Origin: Rhodospirillales bacterium
GTDB taxonomy: Bacteria; Pseudomonadota; Alphaproteobacteria; Reyranellales; Reyranellaceae
Direction of reading: 5' to 3'
Assembly: GCA_009377525.1 (NCBI GenBank)
Contig: WHTW01000062.1
Location: 1 to 41,239 of the forward strand
DNA: 41,239 nt
Part shown: piece by piece, positions 37,172-41,239 of the stretch
Layout of the letters: each line of letters starts with the position of its first letter
How positions within the stretch are numbered: the stretch's first letter is position 1
The notes under the pieces: model-generated
Databases searched by the model: none
What the model saw: the letters and a program-made list of their open reading frames with translations, nothing else
What the model was told of the DNA's origin: nothing
Program-made: the position numbers and the translations under genes

Positions 37172-39622
37172 ATGACGAACTTCCCCACCCAGGCCCGCGT
37201 CGTCATCATCGGCGGCGGCATCATGGGCTGCTCGACGGCCTATCATCTGGCCAAGCTCGGCTGGAAGGACGTGGTGCTGCTGGAGCAGGGGCGGCTGAGC
37301 GGCGGCACGACCTGGCATGCGGCGGGACTGGTGGGCCAGCTCCGCAGCTACCAGAACCTGACGCGGCTCATCCGCTACAGCACCGAGCTCTATTCCAAGC
37401 TCGAGGCCGAGACCGGCCTGGCGACCGGTTGGAAGCAGTGCGGCTCGCTTTCCGTGGCGCGCACCGAGGAGCGCATGGTGCTGCTGCGCCGCTCCGCCGC
37501 CATGGCCAATGCCCAGGGCGTCGAGTGCGAGCCGCTGACGCCCAAGCAGGCCGGCGAGAAGTATCCCATCATGCGCACCGACGATCTGGTGGGCGCGGTG
37601 TGGCTGCCGGGCGACGGCAAGGCCAATCCCGCCGACATCACCCAGGCGCTGGCCCGCGGCGCGCGCAAGGGCGGCGTGCGCATCTTCGAGAAGACGCGGG
37701 TGACCGCCATCGACACCAGGGATGGACGCGTGAGCGGCGTGCAGACGACCGAGGGCCCGATCAAGGCCGAGATCGTCGTCAACTGCGGCGGCCAGTGGGC
37801 GCGCCAGCTCGCGCGCACGGTCGGAGTCACCGTGCCGCTCTATTCCTGCGAGCACATGTACATCGTCACCGAGAAGATGGAGAACGTGTCGCGCGACCTG
37901 CCGGTGATGCGCGATCCCGACGGCTACATCTACTTCAAGGAGGAGGTCGGTGGCCTCCTGATGGGCGGCTTCGAGCCCGAGGCCAAGCCGTGGAACAAGG
38001 ACGTCATTCCCGACGATTTCGAGTTCGGCATGCTGCCGGATGACTGGGACCAGTTCCAGATCCTGATGGACAACGCGCTGATCCGCGTGCCGTCGCTGGA
38101 GAAGACCGGCATCAAGACGTTCATGAACGGGCCCGAAAGCTTCACGCCGGACCTGAACTACATCCTGGGCGAGGCGCCGCAGGTAAAAGGCTTCTTCGTC
38201 GGCGCGGGCTTCAACTCGATGGGCATCGCGAGCTCGGGCGGCGCCGGCATGGCGCTGGCCGAATGGATCGTGGCCGGCGAGCCCACCCTCGATCTCTGGC
38301 CGGTCGACATCCGCCGCTTCGCGGGCTTCCACGGCAACGATGCCTGGCTGCGCAGCCGCGTCGCCGAGACCCTTGGCCTGCACTACAAGATGCCGTGGCC
38401 GCAGCGCGAGCAGGAGAGCGGCCGGCCGTTCCGTCGCTCGCCGCTTTACGACCGGCTTAAGGCGCGTGGCGCCTGGTTCGGCAGCAAGATGGGCTGGGAG
38501 CGGCCCAACTGGTTCGCCGGCGTCGGCAAGACGCCCGACATGCAATATGGCTGGGGCCGCGGCGCCTGGTTCGACGCCGTCGCCGCCGAGCATCGCGCCA
38601 CGCGCGAGGCCGTGACCGTGGTCGACGAGACCTCGTTCGGCAAGATCCTGGTCCAGGGCCGCGATGCCGAGGCACAGTTGCAGCGCCTGGCGGCCAACAA
38701 TGTCGCCGTTCCGATCGGCACCACGGTCTACACCGGCATCCTGAACGAGCGCGGCACCTTCGAGAGCGATCTCACCATCGCGCGTCTGGGCCCGACCAAG
38801 TTCCTGATCATCACCGGCTCGGCCCAGCCGGTGCGCGACATGGATTGGCTGAGCCGTCACGTCGACGAGAATGCCCACGTCACGCTCACCGACGTCACCG
38901 GCGCGTGGACCGTGCTGTCGGTGATGGGACCTAAGAGCCGCGCGCTGCTGCAGAAGGTGAGCCGCGCCGATTTCTCCAACGAAGGCTTCCCCTTCGCCAC
39001 CATCCGCGAGGTCGGTATCGGCCACGGCACGGTGCTGGCCTCGCGCCGCACCTACATGGGCGAGCTGGGCTGGGAACTCTACGTGCCGGTCGAGTTCGCC
39101 GTCACCGTGTTCGAGACCCTGCACGAGGCCGGCGCCGAGTTCGGCCTGCGCGACGCGGGCTACTACGCCGTCGAATGCATGCGCCTGGAAAAGGGCTATC
39201 GCGCCTGGGGCCGCGAGCTCACGCCCGACGACACACCGTTCCAGGCGGGGCTGGGCTGGGCGGTGAAGCTCGACAAGCCCGGCGGCTTCATCGGCCACAA
39301 GGCGCTGGTCGAGGCCAGGGGCAAGCCGTTGACGCGCCGCCTGGTGTCGGTGGTGCTGGAGGATCGCGAGCCGCTGCTATGGGGCGGCGAGGCGCTGCTG
39401 CGCGACGGCAAGCCGGTGGGCGATCTCACCTCGGCGGGCTACGGCCATTCGGTCGGCGCATCGGTCGGCCTGGGCTACGTGCGGCGCGAGGACGGCTCGG
39501 CGATCGATGCCGCCTGGCTCGAGGGGGCCAAGTTCGAGGTCGACCTCGCTGGCGCGCGCCTTCGCGCCAAGCTCTCGCTGCACTGCCCGTTCGATCCCAC
39601 GGGTGCCCGCATCAAGGGCTGA
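37172..39622 (+). CDS. FAD-dependent dimethylglycine/sarcosine-dehydrogenase-like protein with folate (GcvT) domain
   Basis: This 816-residue flavoprotein has two parts. The N-terminal DAO-type oxidoreductase (about 1-420) has the FAD motif VVIIGGGIMGCSTAYHLAKLG and GGTTWHAAGLVGQLR, in which His49 matches the histidine that carries covalent FAD in dimethylglycine dehydrogenase. The C-terminal GcvT-like part (about 430-810) includes DETSFGKILVQG, TYMGELGWELYVP, ECMRLEKGYRAWGRELTPDD and FIGHKALVE. By family it removes an N-methyl group from a glycine derivative and hands the one-carbon unit to tetrahydrofolate. The start at 37172 lies just after the inverted repeat, with no clear ribosome site. 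It ends 6 bases before another inverted repeat. Confidence 0.92.
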   Translation: MTNFPTQARVVIIGGGIMGCSTAYHLAKLGWKDVVLLEQGRLSGGTTWHAAGLVGQLRSYQNLTRLIRYSTELYSKLEAETGLATGWKQCGSLSVARTEERMVLLRRSAAMANAQGVECEPLTPKQAGEKYPIMRTDDLVGAVWLPGDGKANPADITQALARGARKGGVRIFEKTRVTAIDTRDGRVSGVQTTEGPIKAEIVVNCGGQWARQLARTVGVTVPLYSCEHMYIVTEKMENVSRDLPVMRDPDGYIYFKEEVGGLLMGGFEPEAKPWNKDVIPDDFEFGMLPDDWDQFQILMDNALIRVPSLEKTGIKTFMNGPESFTPDLNYILGEAPQVKGFFVGAGFNSMGIASSGGAGMALAEWIVAGEPTLDLWPVDIRRFAGFHGNDAWLRSRVAETLGLHYKMPWPQREQESGRPFRRSPLYDRLKARGAWFGSKMGWERPNWFAGVGKTPDMQYGWGRGAWFDAVAAEHRATREAVTVVDETSFGKILVQGRDAEAQLQRLAANNVAVPIGTTVYTGILNERGTFESDLTIARLGPTKFLIITGSAQPVRDMDWLSRHVDENAHVTLTDVTGAWTVLSVMGPKSRALLQKVSRADFSNEGFPFATIREVGIGHGTVLASRRTYMGELGWELYVPVEFAVTVFETLHEAGAEFGLRDAGYYAVECMRLEKGYRAWGRELTPDDTPFQAGLGWAVKLDKPGGFIGHKALVEARGKPLTRRLVSVVLEDREPLLWGGEALLRDGKPVGDLTSAGYGHSVGASVGLGYVRREDGSAIDAAWLEGAKFEVDLAGARLRAKLSLHCPFDPTGARIKG

Positions 39623-39627
39623 TCAAG

Positions 39628-39698
39628 CTCTTCCGGACCGCGCGCGTCCCGCGCGCTTCATGATCATGAGCGCGCGGGACGCGCGCGGTCCGGAAGAG
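39628..39698. repeat. 71-bp inverted repeat with 30-bp stem, overlapping a gene end
   Basis: 39628-39657 pairs without a mismatch with 39669-39698; the tip contains TCATGATCATGA. It lies between two converging genes. Its right arm forms the last codons and stop (39664-39666) of the Na/Pi gene. It could act as a bidirectional terminator, although no T-run is present. Confidence 0.93.
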
Positions 39699-41239
39699 TC
39701 TGAGGTGTCGGTTCGGCTGCGGTCTTGAGCCGTGTGTCGGCGAGCTCACCGGCCGCCTCGAGGATCGGATAGGCCACCGAGGCGAGGTGGCCGTTGATGC
39801 GCTTGAGGTCTCGAATCACGTCCATGTGGATCGAGCTGGTCTCGATCGACTCCGGCCTTCCCTCGCGCAGGCGGGCGAAGTGGCTGTCGGCGGCGCGCGA
39901 TTCGGCCTCGCGCAGGGACGCCTTCTCGGCCACCAGGCGGCGGGCCAGCGTGATGTCGCGGGTGGTGAAGACGTTCAGCGCCAGCCGCAGGTTCTCCAGC
40001 ACGCGGGCGTGGAAGGCGCGCAGCTCGGCCATGCCTTCGGCGGAGAAGGCATAGCGGTTCTTGATCTTTTTGGCGGCGAGCTCCATCAGGTTCTTGTCGA
40101 TGATGTCGCCGATATGCTCGAGGTTCGTCGTGAAGGTCAGGATCTCGACATAGCGGCGGCCATCCTCCTCGCCGAGCTCGTTGCGCGAGATCTGGACGAG
40201 GTAGAGCTTGATCGCCTCGTAGAGCCGGTCGACGGCGTTGTCGGCCATCTCGATCGCCTTCACCGCCTTGGGATCGTTGCGCTCCAGCGCGTCGATGGTC
40301 TGGCGCAGCATGTCGCTCACGCGATCGCCGAGGTTCAGCGTCTCGCGCAGCGCGCAGCCCAGCGCCTCGGCCGGCGAATCGAGCACGTTGGGATCGAGAT
40401 GCCGCGGTTTGCCGGGATCGTCGGGGACCGGCTTGTCGGGCAGCAGGCGGCGGCAGGCCCAGGCCACGACGTCGGTGAGCGGCAGGAAGACCAGCGCGGC
40501 CACGATGTTGAAGGCGGTGTGGAAGTTGACGGGCTGTCGCGTCGTCGAGGCATCGACCAGCGACAGCCACTCGACGGCCTGGCCGAGGAACGGCAGCAGC
40601 GCCACGCCCACGATCGCCCGCGTCATGAGGTTGGCGAGCGGCACGCGGCGGGCGGCCACGTCGGCGCCCGACTGCGCCATGTAGGGCGCCAGCGCGCCGC
40701 CGATATTGGCGCCGATCACCAGGGCCAGCGCCAGCTTGGGCTCGATCAGGCCGCTGCCGGCGAACGACATGACCAGGAGCACGATCGACAGGCTCGAATG
40801 CGCGAACCAGGTGGCGAGCGTGCCGACCATGACGGCGATCACGTACTCGTCCTGCAGGCCCTGCAGCATCGCCATGAAGGCGGGCGCGCTGCGCAGTGGC
40901 TGGGTGGCGAGCGCCAGCAGCTTCAGCGACAGCAGCATCAGGCCGAGCCCGATGGCGACGCGGCCGAGATGGCGCGCCTTGTCCTGTTCGCTCGACAGGA
41001 AGGCGATGACGCCGGCGCCGATCAGCAGCGGCGACACCCAGCCCAGGTCGAACGACAGGACCTGGGCGGCGATGGTCGTGCCGACGTCGGCGCCCAGCAT
41101 GATGGCAAAGGCGATCGACAGCGGGATCAGTCCGCGGCCGGCGAAGGAGGAGACCAGCAGCGAGGTCGCCGTGCTCGACTGCAGCAGGCCGGTGACGGCG
41201 ATGCCGCCCAGGAAGGCGGTGACCCGATTGCGCGAGCAG
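39664..41239 (-). CDS. Na/Pi-cotransporter II-family protein with PhoU-like domain (N-terminus cut off by window edge)
   Basis: This is an inner-membrane Na+/phosphate cotransporter-like protein; 524 codons are visible and the 5' end lies beyond the window. The membrane part contains two related repeats carrying the family motif, GLLQSSTATSLLVSSFAGRG and HSSLSIVLLVMSFAGSGLIE, with further segments MLGADVGTTIAAQVL and VIGANIGGALAPYMAQSGAD. The soluble C-terminal part (from about 260 residues before the end) is a PhoU-like helical bundle (DMLRQTIDALERND, TFTTNLEHIGDIIDKNL). The final residues (DRARPARS) are encoded by the inverted repeat at 39628-39698. An internal ATG at 41100 is not the true start, since the frame stays open and family-like to the edge. 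It may export or take up phosphate. Confidence 0.92.
   Translation of the reverse strand, partial: CSRNRVTAFLGGIAVTGLLQSSTATSLLVSSFAGRGLIPLSIAFAIMLGADVGTTIAAQVLSFDLGWVSPLLIGAGVIAFLSSEQDKARHLGRVAIGLGLMLLSLKLLALATQPLRSAPAFMAMLQGLQDEYVIAVMVGTLATWFAHSSLSIVLLVMSFAGSGLIEPKLALALVIGANIGGALAPYMAQSGADVAARRVPLANLMTRAIVGVALLPFLGQAVEWLSLVDASTTRQPVNFHTAFNIVAALVFLPLTDVVAWACRRLLPDKPVPDDPGKPRHLDPNVLDSPAEALGCALRETLNLGDRVSDMLRQTIDALERNDPKAVKAIEMADNAVDRLYEAIKLYLVQISRNELGEEDGRRYVEILTFTTNLEHIGDIIDKNLMELAAKKIKNRYAFSAEGMAELRAFHARVLENLRLALNVFTTRDITLARRLVAEKASLREAESRAADSHFARLREGRPESIETSSIHMDVIRDLKRINGHLASVAYPILEAAGELADTRLKTAAEPTPQTLPDRARPARS

Noticed and set aside
36950..39298. Antisense frame of about 780 codons opposite the flavoprotein gene
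   Set aside because: The plus-strand gene is clearly real, and the antisense product has no recognisable domain.

Overview
The window is high-GC DNA from an alphaproteobacterium. The evidence is the uvrA / ssb / gyrA / coaD neighbourhood, a UvrA and GyrA of alphaproteobacterial type, an MloK1-like cyclic-nucleotide K+ channel, and TRAP/hydantoinase/dimethylglycine-dehydrogenase genes typical of soil Rhizobiales and Rhodospirillales relatives. I cannot name the genus from sequence alone. Codon usage is GC-rich throughout, so many long antisense frames are open; I treat them as shadows. No gap between genes exceeds 300 bases. The larger gaps are 3957-4146 and 4630-4796 (nothing convincing seen), 10085-10259 (two divergent promoters) and 34399-34549 (two large palindromes).

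Region 1 (1-13638), housekeeping core with insertions: uvrA (minus, cut by the left edge), an MFS transporter (minus), ssb (plus), then an accessory block of an amidohydrolase, a racemase-like protein without the family cysteines, a saccharopine-dehydrogenase-like/DUF4166 protein and an unknown protein with a DVDHL motif (plus), and a DCC-family oxidoreductase and HAD hydrolase (minus). gyrA and coaD follow. A 26-bp near-perfect direct repeat brackets the unknown gene. tRNA-Lys(UUU) with a good promoter follows coaD.

Region 2 (13841-26279), a surface-glycan or glycolipid locus: a Wzm/Wzt-like ABC exporter, a GT21-like (ceramide glucosyltransferase-like) enzyme, a STAS protein, a Wza-like outer-membrane lipoprotein, a DevB/DevC/DevA-like tripartite exporter, and two tandem CslA (mannan synthase)-like GT2 enzymes. 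Convergent to these are manC (GDP-mannose supply) and a glycine-amidinotransferase-like gene that overlaps it. My inference is that the set makes and exports a mannose-containing polymer and/or glycolipid, possibly amidinated. No Wzx, Wzy, Wzc or TolC gene lies in the window. This is the best candidate for an undescribed system.

Region 3 (26385-41239), signalling and catabolism: an MloK1-like channel (minus), then on the plus strand hyuA-hyuB, a complete TRAP transporter (dctP-dctQ-dctM), a glutamine-synthetase-family ligase, an iron-dependent alcohol dehydrogenase and a dimethylglycine/sarcosine-dehydrogenase-like flavoprotein. A Na/Pi-cotransporter/PhoU-like gene (minus) is cut by the right edge. 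Together they suggest import and breakdown of an N-methylated or cyclic-amide compound. Four large inverted repeats, of apparently different sequence families, lie in the gaps of this region, one of them running into the 3' end of the Na/Pi gene.
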